A DNA stretch of 64,000 nucleotides from Phyto melanocephala (GCA_941918925.1 OW799234.1:116535128-116599127), one strand, 5' to 3'; positions 11,773 through 24,231 are shown, counted from the stretch's first letter. The notes: generated by a model not told the origin, from the sequence alone. Translations and numbers: made by a program.

Positions 11773-14344
11773 AACAAAGTTATCGGCAACAAAATTGCGT
11801 GCCAAAACACGCGCTGTGGATCTGCACTTGGGTCGATACAAGTAGAAGATAGTAAGGCCACCAACATGCCTCTATTTTGAACAGATAAAGGCGTGGATGT
11901 AAGACTCGAGGAGGTATAAAAGAAACTGCAGAGTGTCAAGGGCTTTATGACCACAAATTAATGAGGTTATCTCTGTTGTAGCCCTGTATCTAACTATGTT
12001 ATGTATGGGAGCCACTATCGGATCAGTATTTAGGATCGCGACACTCCGAATAACTGTATGATTTTTGAGGAAGAGATTGAATTGGTAGAGCATGTTGCCT
12101 TTTACTCGTCGGATCTACAGAGCCATGTGGTTAAATTATTAAGTAGGCGCTTTTACTAAAGTTGAGTAATGTTTTGGAACGCAAACTGGACAGTATCATT
12201 ACATTCATATTGGAGGTCCAGTTGTTAGATAGACAATTAAGGCTTAAAAGCAATGTTTTACTTGCAGGTTTTTCGATTGGTTTCTTCTACATTATTTCTT
12301 GCCTTAGTTTACCCTACTTCAAATACTTGTTTTTCTTTATAATTCACTGTTTTTCAATCAAAAAGAATCACAGTGGTCCACACCGTCACCTTCCTTTTTA
12401 ACTATCTTTCATGGCTTCTTTAAAAAAAATTAAAGAGTTTTTTCCCAACAAAAAAAGTTACATATAGTGATTTTGCAGGGGCTCTACTGATGGCGATGAA
12501 TGTTATTTTTGATGATATATTAATTAATTGCACTTTATTATAAGAAATTCCGAGTATATCCTTGTAAGAAAGAATGAAATGATGATGTTAGTTTAGATAA
12601 ATTATTTAAAATATTTTGCTTCACTTTGCATTTATTTTGGAGCACATAAGTTATGACATATTATGTCGCAATCAGGTAGGCATTTAGAACAAATCCATTT
12701 ACACTTTTAAATAAGAAGTCCTGAAAATGTTATTGACTACTACTACGTTACTTCCTAATATTTTTGCTAGGTTTTATCGAAAATTTGTCAATTATTTTTT
12801 TCAAGGAAAAAATGTTTATATTTTTTTTTTAAATAATAAAAAGTAAGTAGGAATTAATTGTCTACTGAATTACTTGCCTTTACCTTATCCTAGGTAAAGC
12901 ATTATGGCAAGCTTTTCTAACTCTTGATTTGGAGGAATTTTTTTTTTTTTTTTTTTGGCAAAACAATTTAACAAGTTTCAGTAGCAAATTGATTTCGTAT
13001 TCCATGGATTTATGGCTGGTATTGTAGAATCGTTTTTTTTTTATTATTTCTTTTTTTTGTTCTCTTTGGCCAGCTTTTGTTTTGTCTGTTGGTATTGTTT
13101 AGTATGGCTGAGACTGATGTGATTACAAATTCGTTTAATAATTGACTTGATACCAAAAGGATAACTGACATTTTAGCTAAACATTTGCCTCCAGTGATTA
13201 CTTAATCATTCATTATTTATTTACCAAAATAAAAAAAAAATAATAAATTTATAATTTTCTTTTTTTTTTTTTTTTGTTACTAGTAAAATGTCAAGAATTT
13301 TTAAAGTAAAAATCTGTCAATATTTTAAAAATTTTTTACCTTGTTCTAAAGTTAATGAAATGGATTTATATGCAAACAAAAGCATTTAATATCTTTAATA
13401 AGTATCAAAATTTTATTCATTTTTTTTTTTTTTTTTTGTTCTCAATATTTTGTTTACAGTCATTATATCCTGACTATCTCTTTGATCTTTGGTGTGCACC
13501 AAGTATTAAAGCAAAGGTTTAAAATGCAATTATTGAATGACGAAATTACCAAAAAGAAATTATTTCATTCTGGGGTTAAATTTGAGCAAAAACCAGAACA
13601 AAGTAGTTAAATACCAACTCAACTAACAAGTAACGATTTGTGCGAGGTCATGTCAAAAATAAAAATGTAAAAAACGGAAGTTTTAACAACGCCATATTGC
13701 AATTGTGTGTGAATGTTTTATATGTGCAAACAAAAAAAAAAAAAGAAAAAACATTAACGGGCTTCTTAGCATTCCTTGCAAATAATAGTTTTACCTAATA
13801 AACTGCAAAAAAAAAGGAACAAAGAGATACAAATGTACATAGTTTGGCAGCAAATAGAGGTTGTAACGGAACTAGAAACTTTGTACACTTTCTAAATGGC
13901 GTTTAAAGTGCAAAAGTCGCATATTTTTAGTTTAACCCTTTTGATATGTGAACGATTTATATGTAAAAGAGGGTCAATTGTTAAGTTGTTTGTTGTAATA
14001 AATTAAAATTTTTAAAAATTAGTTAATGATTGTGTAAAGAGTTGAAAAAAAACTCTCACATATTATTGAAATTTAAATCTTCCTGTCGACGACGCTGATT
14101 TTATGTTTCTTGACTTTCCTCAGCACTTTTAGGTGTAGATTTAATATTGACATTTGGAGGATACTTCTTTGAATTTCCTGAATTTTTAAATGATATACAT
14201 ACACCCTTCATAGTCATCAAAGCAAGATCACTATTCCTATTATGATATTTTTCAACAATGAAACTGCATTGCTTTCTCCTATAAGGGATCAAACATAACT
14301 ACGGCTGGAGTTTCAAATAAAACCACTGTCGCACTACCATAACC
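11773..14344. other. intergenic, with unassigned GC-richer block at 11.8-12.2 kb
   Basis: From 11773 to 12160 the sequence is noticeably less AT-rich than its surroundings, with minus-strand open stretches at 11763-11954 and 11872-12093 but no recognisable domain. It may be an old retroelement scrap. From 12420 to 14340 there are long homopolymer T and A tracts (12937-12958, 13260-13276, 13420-13438) and nothing else I can name. Confidence 0.35.
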
Positions 14345-14525
14345 AAGGCACATTTATTCATCAAAAAGTCTTGTTTCAGCAGCTGATTAATTTATTATTC
14401 AGTTATTTTAAGCTTCAGTTGGCTCTCTGCTTTAATTAATTTAAAATGTCAAACTTTATATATATAAAAAACATAAACAAAAAACTCTCCCTCCCAACTG
14501 CGATTATCAAATAAGTAAATATGCC
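14345..14525 (-). mobile_element. MITE family M, copy 1
   Basis: The copy begins AAGGCACATTTATTCATCA and ends with the inverse of GGCATATTTACTTATTTGAT. Internal blocks (CAGCAGCTGATTAA, ATGTCAAACTTTATATATA, CTCCCTCCCAACTGCGATTA) match, in reverse order and on the opposite strand, blocks in the element at 23218-23423. It is therefore a second, more diverged copy. It carries no ORF. Confidence 0.6.
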
Positions 14526-14574
14526 ATAGCCCATAACTAAATAACTTTTTGTTTTTGAAAATGCTGTAAAAAAA

Positions 14575-14985
14575 AGTGTAGATTCGGCTGTGTGGCACGT
14601 AGCGCTGTCCTGTTGAAACCAAATGTTGCCAATATCCTCCTCTTCAATTTTTGTGAACAAAAATTCATTCAACATGACCCGATAACGATCGCCATTGACT
14701 GCGGCCACTCCTTGCTCATTTTCGAAAAAAATGGCCCAATTATTTCTGGACCAAAATCCGCACCGAACAATGACTCGCTTTGGGTGTATCGGCTTTTCAA
14801 TGTGCGGGTTATCTGTGCCCCAAATGCGACAATTTTGCTTGTTTACATAACCGCCAAGATCAAAATGAGCTTCATCTGAAAAGATGATCTTTTTTGCAAA
14901 ATCGGCCAAAGTAATGTCGCAATATTTCCCAGCTTTGCTGAAGCGTATACACAACCATATTCGTTCCGTGGAAGGATAAAACTAA
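14575..14985 (-). pseudogene. mariner-superfamily transposase relic (central domain)
   Basis: The minus strand encodes, without a stop, FSKAGKYCDITLADFAKK, the first catalytic motif IIFSDEAHFDLGGYVNKQNC, then NCRIWGTDNPH, a VNGDRYRVMLNEFLF block and the second catalytic motif WFQQDSATCHTAES. After that the homology ends and unrelated sequence follows. The first two acidic catalytic positions (D of SDEAHF, D of QQD) are present. The helix-turn-helix N-terminus and the third catalytic block are gone. It is a deleted IS630/Tc1/mariner transposase of the same lineage as the relic at 8.3-9.0 kb. The open frame runs on to 14436 through foreign MITE sequence. Confidence 0.8.
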
Positions 14986-15230
14986 TCATCTGTCAAATCA
15001 GACTTGAGCTATGTATTACCATTCACGTAATTTTAATTTAATACTAGACTGCATTACACGACATTTCTAGCCATTGGTTGAACTAGAACATTCAGAAGGG
15101 GGCAATATCGCCACCAAAATTGTTTTTGCGCCTCCAGGATTTGCTAAAATTAACTACTTGAATTAAATATAATTACATATAAAATTAACAAAGTTTAAGA
15201 TTTTACCAACCCCACACCTTTCCTGCCGAA

Positions 15231-17112
15231 TTTTTTATACCCGCCACCAAAAAAATGGTGGGGGTATATTCATTTTGTCATTCCGTTTGTAACACATCGA
15301 AATATCCATTTTAGACCCCATAAAGTATATATATTCTGAATCAGGGTTTGATTTGATGACGGTCTAGCTATGTCCGTCCGTCTGTCCGTCTGTTGAAAGC
15401 ACGATAGAGGTCGCACCGAAAAAGCTAGGGGGCTCAAATTTTGCCAGAATCTTTCTTATAGACAAGGTTTGTTTGGTATTGAAAATGGGCTAAATCGGAA
15501 TATTAGGAAGAGAGTTATAGCTCGAAAAGCAAGAGTAGGTCGAAAAAACCGTGTCCTTCAAACATCGAATAAAATGGAATTGTGTCCAAACGCATTAACG
15601 TAGACTCATGAAACTTCGAATATATATTTCCTGAGTAAAAACAGTATGTCTCCCCGAAAATTGTCTAAATCTATGCATTAGGAGAGGAGTTATCGATTAA
15701 AATGTACGAAAATTTATACCGCACAGTGTATTTTTCGGTATATTTAAAAACAAAAACGTCATAAAAGCAACAAAATTGGATGTACGACTCTGAAATTTTG
15801 CACACTTTCCTTTTTGGTGAGAGGCTTTTCTGTAACGGAAAATCAATGTGCCACGCCCACTTTTACGCCCACCTCCCACATAACGCTTTACTTAAAATTC
15901 ATATAATTTCTCTATTAATAAAGATTTTGGAATAACAAAGGGCTATATTGAAACACCTAAGTTGTACTCATTCGCCAAAATAACTTTGACACGCCTACTA
16001 TAACGCCCACTTTTCACATTATAAACCGTTAATGTAATTTAAAAGCTCATAAAACTCATAAGAGGTATGATGATCAAATTTGCTACGTATATCCTTCTAA
16101 TCAATGTTATTGTTGTGCCAAAAAGTTTAGGTGACACACCCACTTTAACGATTACCTCCCATATAACGGTTTATCTTAAATTCATGTAATTTCTCTATTG
16201 ACAAAGTTTTTGGGAAAATAAAGGACTATATTGAAATATCTAAGTTGTATTTATTACCAGAAACTTTATTGACACGCCTACTTTAATGCCCACTTTCATT
16301 GAAAGACTACATTTACAAAAGCATTTTAGTAGCATATCGAAGTTATAAAGGGTGGTTACATTTTAAGGGCCGATGTTGATTTTAAATAAAACACAAATTA
16401 TTTAAGAAATTATTATCATTTCTTTTAATAATGATAATATTTGTATGGTTCAATTATGTATTTAACAAAATATCGGCCAAATGGCCCCCCCATCCTTTGC
16501 GCCACTGCTCTATCTGATGGTCCAAATTTTCAATGACAATGTTGATGCTCAATTGTTGGGCATGATGATGAGGCGAGGTTGACTGCTCTTTTGCCACACT
16601 ATCGCAAAAACCAGCAGTGGTTCCCATTCAACGAACTAAGAAGGCATTCACAGATTTTCTAACATTTTATACAGACCTGTTTTGCAGAAATTTAAATATT
16701 TTTTACAATTCTCCCGATTGTGGACGAATTTGAACGATTATGTTGATCAAAAGAATTACGAAGTGCACAAAATGCATTTTGATTTGAACGCCCATTTTTA
16801 TAAAAAACCTGAATAACTTTAAAGCGTTGCTCATTTGCGTATCTTTCTACGGATCAAATTGAGTAAGTTTGAAATTGAGAAATGTCAAGTGAAATGCAGA
16901 AAACAAGTTTAAAGACTAGGTGTAGTTAACCTTTAACATGGGCCCTTAAAATATAATCACTCTCTACAAAGAAAGTGATACATATTTTATTATAAAGAGA
17001 TTATTCTATAGCGATTAACAAAATAATAAATATTGTGCTTTAAATGTACACAAAATTGGTGGTGGGTATAAAAGATTCGGCACAGCCGAATATAGTGCTC
17101 TTACTTGTTTTT
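15231..17112 (+). mobile_element. mini-me-like element, family B copy 1 (complete)
   Basis: Complete noncoding element of about 1.88 kb. The 5' end is TTATACCCGCCACCAA followed by its own inverse ATGGTGGGGGTATA, forming a hairpin. The core matches GACCCCATAAAGTATATATA, then a (GTCC/GTCT)n tract at about 15373-15392, then two ~283-bp units with GCCACGCCCAC and ACGCCCACCTCCC (from 15850 and 16133). The 3' end is TTGGTGGTGGGTATAA, the inverted repeat of the 5' end, then the hairpin ATTCGGCACAGCCGAAT and ATAGTGCTCTTACTTGTTTT. The same landmarks occur in family A and at 29786-36840. It encodes no protein. Confidence 0.85.
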
Positions 17113-19043
17113 TTTTTGCTTTTCCCACCACCAGAAAACATTTATAGCTCTTTTATGAAAATGACAATAATCTTGTCGAAAATCTATTTAAAAAAAATCT
17201 AGTTTTTCTTTAGCAAAACAAGTAAGTTGTCTAAGAATTTTAATATTATTTGCGTGCATTCAAAAACCTGGCAAACCAACCCACTTTATTAACAACTAAA
17301 AAATAAAATTAGTTGATATCTCTAAATAAAAGGGATGTAAAGCAATTTAAAATGTTCAAGCAGTCATTACAAGCAGGTTTTCATTGTCGTTTTATAGTTC
17401 GAAGTAAAAACCAAAAATATATTTAAAAAAAGTCTTTAGCTACTGGCAACGGAAGTTGGCCATGTTTAAGACACATTTATTTCGAAAAATAACAAGAAAA
17501 CAACATGTCTTTTGTATGAAAATATTGTTTCCTTATTTTTGAAAATCCTTGCACCATTGCCAACACGTCAAATAGTGAATCTATTTGTACAAAAAACAAT
17601 AAAAATCGGCTAAAACAATTGGCCAAAGAGCGTATGAAAGAAATCCTCGTTTATAGTGTTAACAAAGTGTACACGTACACATGTGGTTGTTTTCAAATAA
17701 ATACATGCATAAATAGTTGTTTTTGTTGGAGTTGCATATAATTACCGTGCAACTTGTTAACAAGAAATAAACAGCTGTAATTATTTGTTGCCATTATCTT
17801 TATTCTATACAGCCATTGCAAGTATGTACTTGCCCCACACCAAACACATTTTAACGAGTCACATTATTTTCAGTTGTTACACCAATAAAACTGCAAGTAA
17901 AAATCTATGGTAAATCTATTCTGTCTGTCTGTCTTTCCGTTTTGTCTACTCCACTTACATTTCATGGGTTTGTGTGTGTTTGTTTGTTATTTCAAAACAA
18001 TTTATCAACTAATTATCTGATTCGATTTTCTAAGGAAGTTTAGCAATTTATATATTTTTTTTAGTTTCATATTCAGGGTGAATATTTGAAATGTGCATGT
18101 GTTACGTTTTACAAATTGCACTCGTTGTTTTAGAAAAATGGTAAATTTAAATGCAGTTTGGGGGTTTACGAAGTTTGTATGTAGTTTTTGTTTTTTTTTT
18201 TTCAGTATAAACATATTTGTTAAACATTAAATTGTTAATGAAAAAATTTTTTGGATTTGAGGATTACAGCTTGGTTACTTAATGTAATAAAACAAATTTA
18301 AAAAGGAGATTTTGTATAAATTTATGACTATGAAACTTTTTTCGGGACAAATTTTATGTTTCAGACGTTGACATTAAATAACTTACAAAAATCTCAATTT
18401 GATATGAAAAGCAATTCAAAATCGAAGTGCTATATTTCTGTCTACTATACCAATTAAACAATAATATTTTTTGTAATAACGGTCAACTGGAGGTTTAAGC
18501 TTTGTTATTTAAGTATTTTTTCTTTAATGCAAAGATTCTGAAATTATTTTTCTGGCAGCAATAAGAGGTTTTATAAGTAAAACTTAATAAAAAAAAATAT
18601 TTGGGAAAAAAATTACCTACAGTGACTCCACAACTTATTTTATGCGCTTTAAGACCCAATGACAACAAATACGACTTTTGGAAAGATTGTGGTTTTATTT
18701 AAAATAAATCTTATTTACTTTTTATTTAATGTCGCTTAAACCACCTTCTAACAAGCTTATTTTAAATAGCTGGGTATCATGTTATTCAGCACTGTTCTGT
18801 TATATGACTTTATTCCACTATCAAAAATGATTCCTGTTAAATTTTGTATCTGATGTCTGAAGTCTTGGTTAAATTTTAAATTAAGCCTCGAACTTCAATT
18901 GGTTAACCTAAATCACCGAACGTTTCGTTCACGAAATTTATACCGAACAAGACGAGATGCATACATATTTACTTAAAAAGAAATAAGAACCAAAACAAAG
19001 TTTCCAGATTCAAATTTGTTGCCGAACTTCAAGCTGACTTAAC
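17113..19043. other. intergenic, nothing recognised
   Basis: AT-rich sequence without a convincing gene or paired element ends. A short TCTGTCTGTCTGTC run at 17922-17935 is isolated from the other mini-me landmarks. Confidence 0.4.
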
Positions 19044-19169
19044 CCCATACCTAAACAAGACGTTGAGCGTCAAGCGTTGGAGTTTTACATGTGTTTTGTT
19101 TTTGTTACAATAACAAAATACATGCAAAATTGCAACGCTTGACGTTCAACGCTCTTGTTTAGGTATGGG
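19044..19169. repeat. 126-bp foldback element
   Basis: Nearly the whole unit is an inverted repeat. The left arm begins CCCATACCTAAACAAGACGT and the right arm is its inverse, ending CTTGTTTAGGTATGGG. The arms are about 36 bp around a 50-bp AT-rich loop. It is a small foldback MITE or a hairpin-forming repeat. Confidence 0.65.
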
Positions 19170-19344
19170 CCTTAGTTAAACAAAAAATTGCTTCTAAAAA
19201 ATTCTGTTATTTTTGCAGACGTGTGAAAATTCAATACATTTGGATCGAATAACGAGTCTAATAAAGAAATTTTTAAAGCGACAGTGGAGCATGGTGGTGG
19301 CAGTATGTGGAGTGCTCGTATAAGAAATCAGCTCTTTAATGAAA

Positions 19345-20110
19345 ACAGTTAAGGCCGTGTCGAATCTAATGATACCCTTCACCATTATGTAAATAGGAAT
19401 AGTAACCACTTAGTAGCTTTTGCTATATTACTTCAGACGATATCTTTAATTTTTACATATTAAGTTGTATTCTAATGTTTAAGTCATTTCATTTGATATT
19501 AATATTCATGAGATTTAGACAAAAACTTATCAGTCATTCTGCGCCGGTCACTGTATTTTACTCGTCAAGCCCATTGAAGTGGGTTGAAGTGGTTACACTT
19601 TTAATTACTAGTTTTGACCCATGTAAAAAATTTATTGTACGCCATTTTGTAGTGGCGGTTATTATGTAATTTAAATTTTTTTTATTATTATGCATTATAC
19701 TCTAGCTGTAATCTGTCGTCCAGAAACGGATAAAAATCGATTTTCGTTTGTAAATTGTAGGCATAATCCCGCAGCATTCGTCAGTTTTTCTCATCAACAA
19801 TTTTCGAGATTACGTCTTATATTATGTTGGTTTCTGTAGCCTATTCAAAACTTAATTCGAAATTTTGGTAACTTGATATAAAAAAAATATTTTTTTTAAA
19901 TTTTTTTGGGTATATCTTTGCCGATTAGTGACGAGTTGTCCAAACAATCTTACTAACAGCGCTAGAAAATGTGTCCAGAGAAAATTTTTTATTTATATGG
20001 AAAAATATGGGAAAGACAGATTGATTATATATTCTAAAATTTATAGGGCAATCGTGTTGAATTTCAATAGCGATTTATTTTCAGATATTTGCAAAAGATT
20101 GAAATGACAT
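19345..20110 (-). mobile_element. decayed mini-me-like element (variant interior)
   Basis: The copy begins with a broken terminal block (GGCCGTGTCGAATCTAATGATACCCTTCACCA), as in minus-oriented family A copies. Near 20043-20100 it matches the family A interior (GGCAATCGTGTTGAATTTCA, then ATAGCGATTTATTTTCAGAT). Between these, the TGTACGCCATTTTGTAGTGGC region (about 19637) matches scraps near 26.3 and 27.5 kb, so this looks like a separate subfamily. The far end is missing. Confidence 0.45.
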
Positions 20111-21395
20111 ACATACATATGTATGTATCTGTGCTACATATGGGCAATTGACGTTAATACAAATTTTCAGGGCAGGACAAAAATTTGAAAAATATATGAA
20201 TCTTGATAGGGCAAAAACTTAAAACGAGTTAATTTTTATTAAAAATAACAAATGAAATGACAGAGATATGTATACGCTTGGCACCACACGTAAATTGTAT
20301 TAACAAAAATTGATTGAATTTAAGTGCCTTCAGACAATGAAGGACAGTATGTGGTTTGATTATTGTCAGCACCGGAACTATGTGCCTTTATCTGGCGCTG
20401 GTCTTACAACTGGATTAAGTTTTTCCATCCCACTTAACTCCTGTCACAGGTAGCAATCTTACCGACATTAATTCTCGGTTAATACTAATGCAACTTGCTA
20501 AGGAGCGCGCTATAAGGCTACGTAATTAATCAGGGACAGAATTGTGTGTGCGGTCCGAAAGAATCCGAACAGTTTACCAAGTTACTGCATCTGTTGAAAG
20601 GCAACAACATCCCGAGACTTATACGGTTAGGTGAAATTCGCAGATTCGTCACATCTGCAAGCATCAGTAATTAAACCATAATACTTTGTTTTTGCAGAGA
20701 CTGCAACAGCAAGTTAGAAACATCAGTGGTCAGACAATAAACCACCTAAGAATCTGTTTTCCCTCTTGGGAGTAACTACAGTCACCCCGTAAAATAAGTC
20801 TCTGGTCAGCTTTGAACATGTACTTTGATCAGAGGACTTGCCCTTCAAAGTTATGTGCTCCTTGTAAAGATGTGTGAAAATAAAAGAAACACACAATCGT
20901 TCTATGTTCGTACGTTTATTCAAGATTGACGTAAATAAAAATAAAACAATAAACAAAACAAGTAAAGTAAAAATCAATTCAATTCAATAAAAGGTAAAAG
21001 AAATATAATATGTTAGTGTTTTGTTGACGGGACCGTATACCTTTCTTCATCCCATACTGAAAATACACCTTGGCCTAATAATAGCCAAGGAGATATGTCC
21101 CGGGAGGAATCCTAAAGAAATTTAAGTACAGAGTGAAGAGCAGATGAGCAAAACTGAGTATAGTGCATATTTGTTTATGTTTAATTGTTCACATTTGATG
21201 ACGCGACTAGCACAACCGTCCTTAATACAATTAAAAATTTTCGATCTACTATAAAACAAAAGCAACATATAATTTTAAACAAAAATTAACTAAAGGCACT
21301 TAAAATAAAGTTTGAGAATTTTTCTGTAAACATTACCGAACAACTGGTCGAATCAATGCCAATATCATACAATAATGTATATCCTTCCAAATATT
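20111..21395. other. unassigned region, possible old retroelement
   Basis: From 20340 to 21120 the base composition is less AT-rich, with broken minus- and plus-strand open stretches and a small hairpin CCTTGGCCTAATAATAGCCAAGG (21070-21092). It may be a decayed retrotransposon or LTR, but I see no diagnostic motif. Confidence 0.3.
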
Positions 21396-23094
21396 ATTTA
21401 TTTATTTATTTAAGTTAGTCTATGGTATAAATCCTTACAGACTATTAAAATAAAGTGACAGAAATATATTACAATTACGAATTTAAAAACACTATGATAT
21501 TTCTCTTAATAATATTAATACTAACAGAAAAGTCAATTAAATGATAAAGATTATTAAAATCGCAACAAATTATTCGAAAAGGATTATCATTAGCATAATT
21601 TCAACGAAAAAATTGCACGTGCAATGGGTTAAAATTTCTAGTTGGACGATGTGGAATATTGAAGGATAAGTTGCTTAGCAGGAAACTAGAGCATACATCT
21701 CCGTTAATCAATTTGATAACAAACGTTACATTTAGCATTGTTCTACGGCTCTGTAGAGTAGGAAGTTTAATTAGTGCAAGTCTTGATTTGTAAGATGGTA
21801 AATTTGAAACACTATTTCGAAAAAGGTGACGTAAGCAAAACAACAGAAATTGTTTCTGTACAGACTCAATTTTATCAGAGTACAAATTATATTGAGGATT
21901 CCAGATAATTGATCCGAATTCTAATATTGGCCTTACTAAAGATTTATGGAGCTGTTTAGTGATGTAAGGGTCCGAAAATTCCTTGGCCCAGCGTTTTATG
22001 AAAGCAAGAACCCCACGAGCTTTATTAGATATTAGGGTAATATGCTGATTAACATTAAGTTTAACATCAAATAGAATACCCAAATCAACTATTGAATCAA
22101 CCAGTTCCAGTTTGTGACCATTCAAGAAGAATGAGCTTATTTCTTTTGTTTTACGGGAAAAGTGCATGTGTTTACATTTATTTAAATTTAAATCCATTAA
22201 GTTAGTATTACACCATACAAAGAAACTATCTAGGTCTTGTTGCAGCAGATTATAATTACCAAAGTTATTACCGATATGAAAAATTTTTACGTCATCTGCG
22301 TACATAAGAACATTAGAAAATTTAATAGCATTTGGAAGATCATTTATAAACAGGGTAAATAAAATTGGTCCAAGATGGCTGCCTTGTGGAACTCCAGATT
22401 TAACTGTTATATGTTTAGATAGAGTATTATTGAAGCAAACACGTTGGTTTCTGTCCGTTAGATATGAATTAATCCAAGCCAAACTATTATTGGTAAATCC
22501 CAACAAATTAAGCTTTTTGATTAACAGAATATGGTTGACTTTATCAAAAGCTTTACTAAAGTCCATGTAGATGACGTCAGTACACTGACCATTAGCCAAT
22601 CCTCGATTAAATAAGAATGTCAATTGTAGAAGATTTGTAGTTATTGAGCAACCTTTACGGAAGCCATGTTGAGAAGACGCCATTATTGATGAAACTTGAT
22701 GACACAGAGATTCGGTAATACATTTTTCGAAAAGTTTAGGAATCATACTTAATTTAACTATACCTCTGTAGTTTACAACTCGAGACTTATTTTCAGATTT
22801 AAATAAAGGAATAGTATATGACTCTTTCCAAGCTTTAGGGAAATAACCGTATTTTAGTGATATATTAAACATAATTGTTAATGGAGTCGCCAAAGCATGA
22901 GCACTATTTGAAAGTAGACAACTAGGAATGCCGTCAGGTACACTTTGGTTTGTAGGTTTCAGATTTTTTAAGTTTTTTACAACATCATCATAGTGTATAG
23001 GCAGAAATGATATTGATTGATTGTGCACTATCGGATAAGGGTAGTTAGTTGAATTATCGTATTGGTTATCGGTTATTAAATCCATTAAGTATAA
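21396..23094 (-). mobile_element. 5'-truncated Jockey/CR1-group LINE
   Basis: A minus-strand LINE keeping only the reverse transcriptase part of ORF2 and the 3' end. The 3' terminus is a (TAAA)n tail (TTTATTTATTTATTTAAG on the + strand, 21397 on), the same kind of tail as the full-length LINE at 31402-35602. Homology stops abruptly near 23085-23094, typical of incomplete reverse transcription. The frame is uninterrupted, so the insertion is fairly recent. I see no clear target duplication. Confidence 0.8.
21601..23085 (-). CDS. LINE ORF2 fragment, reverse transcriptase
   Basis: 494 residues with no stop, in a LINE whose 5' half is missing. The frame opens shortly before PDGIPSCLL (residue 50 on). 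Reverse transcriptase blocks follow in order: NYRGIVKLSMIPKLFEK (105-121), QHGFRKG (139-145), YMDFSKAFDKVNH with a catalytic Asp near 175, GVPQGSHLGPILF (231-243), and MYADD (261-265) with the other two catalytic Asp. A C-terminal region like SLVRPILEFGSIIWNPQY and KQFLLFCLRHL comes next. The apurinic-type endonuclease that normally precedes the RT is absent because of truncation. The Met chosen is simply the first in the remaining frame and may never be used. It is related to, but clearly diverged from, the ORF2 at 31504-34365, so two LINE lineages of this group are present. Confidence 0.85.
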   Translation of the reverse strand: MDLITDNQYDNSTNYPYPIVHNQSISFLPIHYDDVVKNLKNLKPTNQSVPDGIPSCLLSNSAHALATPLTIMFNISLKYGYFPKAWKESYTIPLFKSENKSRVVNYRGIVKLSMIPKLFEKCITESLCHQVSSIMASSQHGFRKGCSITTNLLQLTFLFNRGLANGQCTDVIYMDFSKAFDKVNHILLIKKLNLLGFTNNSLAWINSYLTDRNQRVCFNNTLSKHITVKSGVPQGSHLGPILFTLFINDLPNAIKFSNVLMYADDVKIFHIGNNFGNYNLLQQDLDSFFVWCNTNLMDLNLNKCKHMHFSRKTKEISSFFLNGHKLELVDSIVDLGILFDVKLNVNQHITLISNKARGVLAFIKRWAKEFSDPYITKQLHKSLVRPILEFGSIIWNPQYNLYSDKIESVQKQFLLFCLRHLFRNSVSNLPSYKSRLALIKLPTLQSRRTMLNVTFVIKLINGDVCSSFLLSNLSFNIPHRPTRNFNPLHVQFFR

Positions 23095-23217
23095 AATTAA
23101 TTTAAAGGTTAAAGCGAATTTTGAATACGTACATAAAATAGGCTGTGATTTGAAAATTTTAGTATTTTATGCTGTTTTTATTTTAAAGAGGTTTGAATAA
23201 AAATGTTCCAATAAATC

Positions 23218-23423
23218 AAGGCATATTTATTCATCAGGTAATTGCAGTTCGGAGAGAATTTTTTGTTTTTATTTTTTATATATGAAGTTTGACATTTGAA
23301 ATAAATTAGAAAAGAGAGAAAATTGTTTTTTATTTATGAATTTTGACAGCTGAAACTTAAAATAAGTGTTGAAAAAAATAATCAGCTGGCGAATCAAGAG
23401 TACCTGATGAATAAATATGCCTT
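23218..23423 (+). mobile_element. MITE family M, copy 2
   Basis: Perfect terminal inverted repeats of 23 bp, beginning AAGGCATATTTATTCATCAG on the left and exactly inverse on the right (23401-23423). The 206-bp AT-rich body has no ORF. A diverged copy in the other orientation lies at 14345-14525. The target duplication is not obvious. It lies about 120 bp beyond the truncated 5' end of the LINE. Confidence 0.75.
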
Positions 23424-24229
23424 GCAATAAATAAATTGTACTTTTTATTGATATAACAGTCCTTTCTAAACCTCTATGCATTTTATTGCTTTTAGTCTTA
23501 CAAACGAACTGTATAAAATAAGCTCCACTGTACGTCCTTTATATTTCTCTTTTATATTAAAATCTGAGCTCTTAAAACTTATGCAAAAAGTACGATTAAA
23601 CCTTTCACAAAGGCTTTGTGTAATAAAATTCGAAGCTAAAATCGCCAACTACTTTCAGCAATGACCATTGATGGATAATCTGCAAGTGCGAAATAACTAA
23701 TAATTTTAAAAAATTTCCTTTAACTGTTGTAAAAGAAAGACCCGTAAAAACAGGTTTTTTTTGGTCGATCTGGAAAACATTATATATTGCAACAGTAAAA
23801 AAGAAACGTTTAATTTACCAAAGAAAAACAATTTCTTTGAGCATATATTTTTGTGGTAAATACTTTTAATTTACTAAAATGCACCACAATATTAATAACA
23901 AAAAAAGTTACAAAAAACATTTAGTCAATAATGACAAAAAAAAAAAACAAGAAAGTATATTTTTGTATGGATGTGGTATTGATGGGATCAACTAAATAAA
24001 TCGATGTGTGCAGTTAAAAACAAGACAGGATCATCAATACGGCTAATAACGAGCACATATTCATATACATACGTACATATATTTAAGCTGATAAATTTGT
24101 GTAGATGTATCGCTTAATATACGGCCATACTCCAAATCATGGGAATAGGATTATATATAAAGTTTTTCCAAAAGCGATAACAGAGAAAGAGAGAAAATTT
24201 TTTTAAAAAAAATATAAAATCATCTAAAA
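23424..24229. other. intergenic, nothing recognised
   Basis: Short overlapping open frames exist on both strands at 23466-23664 but show no domain and poor coding character. I see no other signal. Confidence 0.4.
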
Positions 24230-24231
24230 TA

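Noticed and set aside
14101..14330. Minus-strand frames, one with a VVLFETPA-like stretch recalling Nop58, next to a TTATAG acceptor-like site
   Set aside because: The resemblance is limited to about eight residues and the downstream frame does not match the family, so chance is likelier than an exon.
14592..14879. 95-codon plus-strand frame
   Set aside because: It is the opposite strand of the transposase relic at 14575-14985, which has clear catalytic motifs.
15697..15879. 60-codon minus-strand frame in family B, with an almost identical frame at 30254-30436
   Set aside because: Both lie on the antisense of the same repeat segment. The similarity comes from the repeat, with no domain and no plausible promoter.
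17922..17935. TCTGTCTGTCTGTC run as another mini-me copy
   Set aside because: None of the other family landmarks are nearby.
20723..20977. 84-codon minus-strand frame near an unassigned block
   Set aside because: No domain, and the neighbouring sequence looks like old noncoding or retroelement debris.
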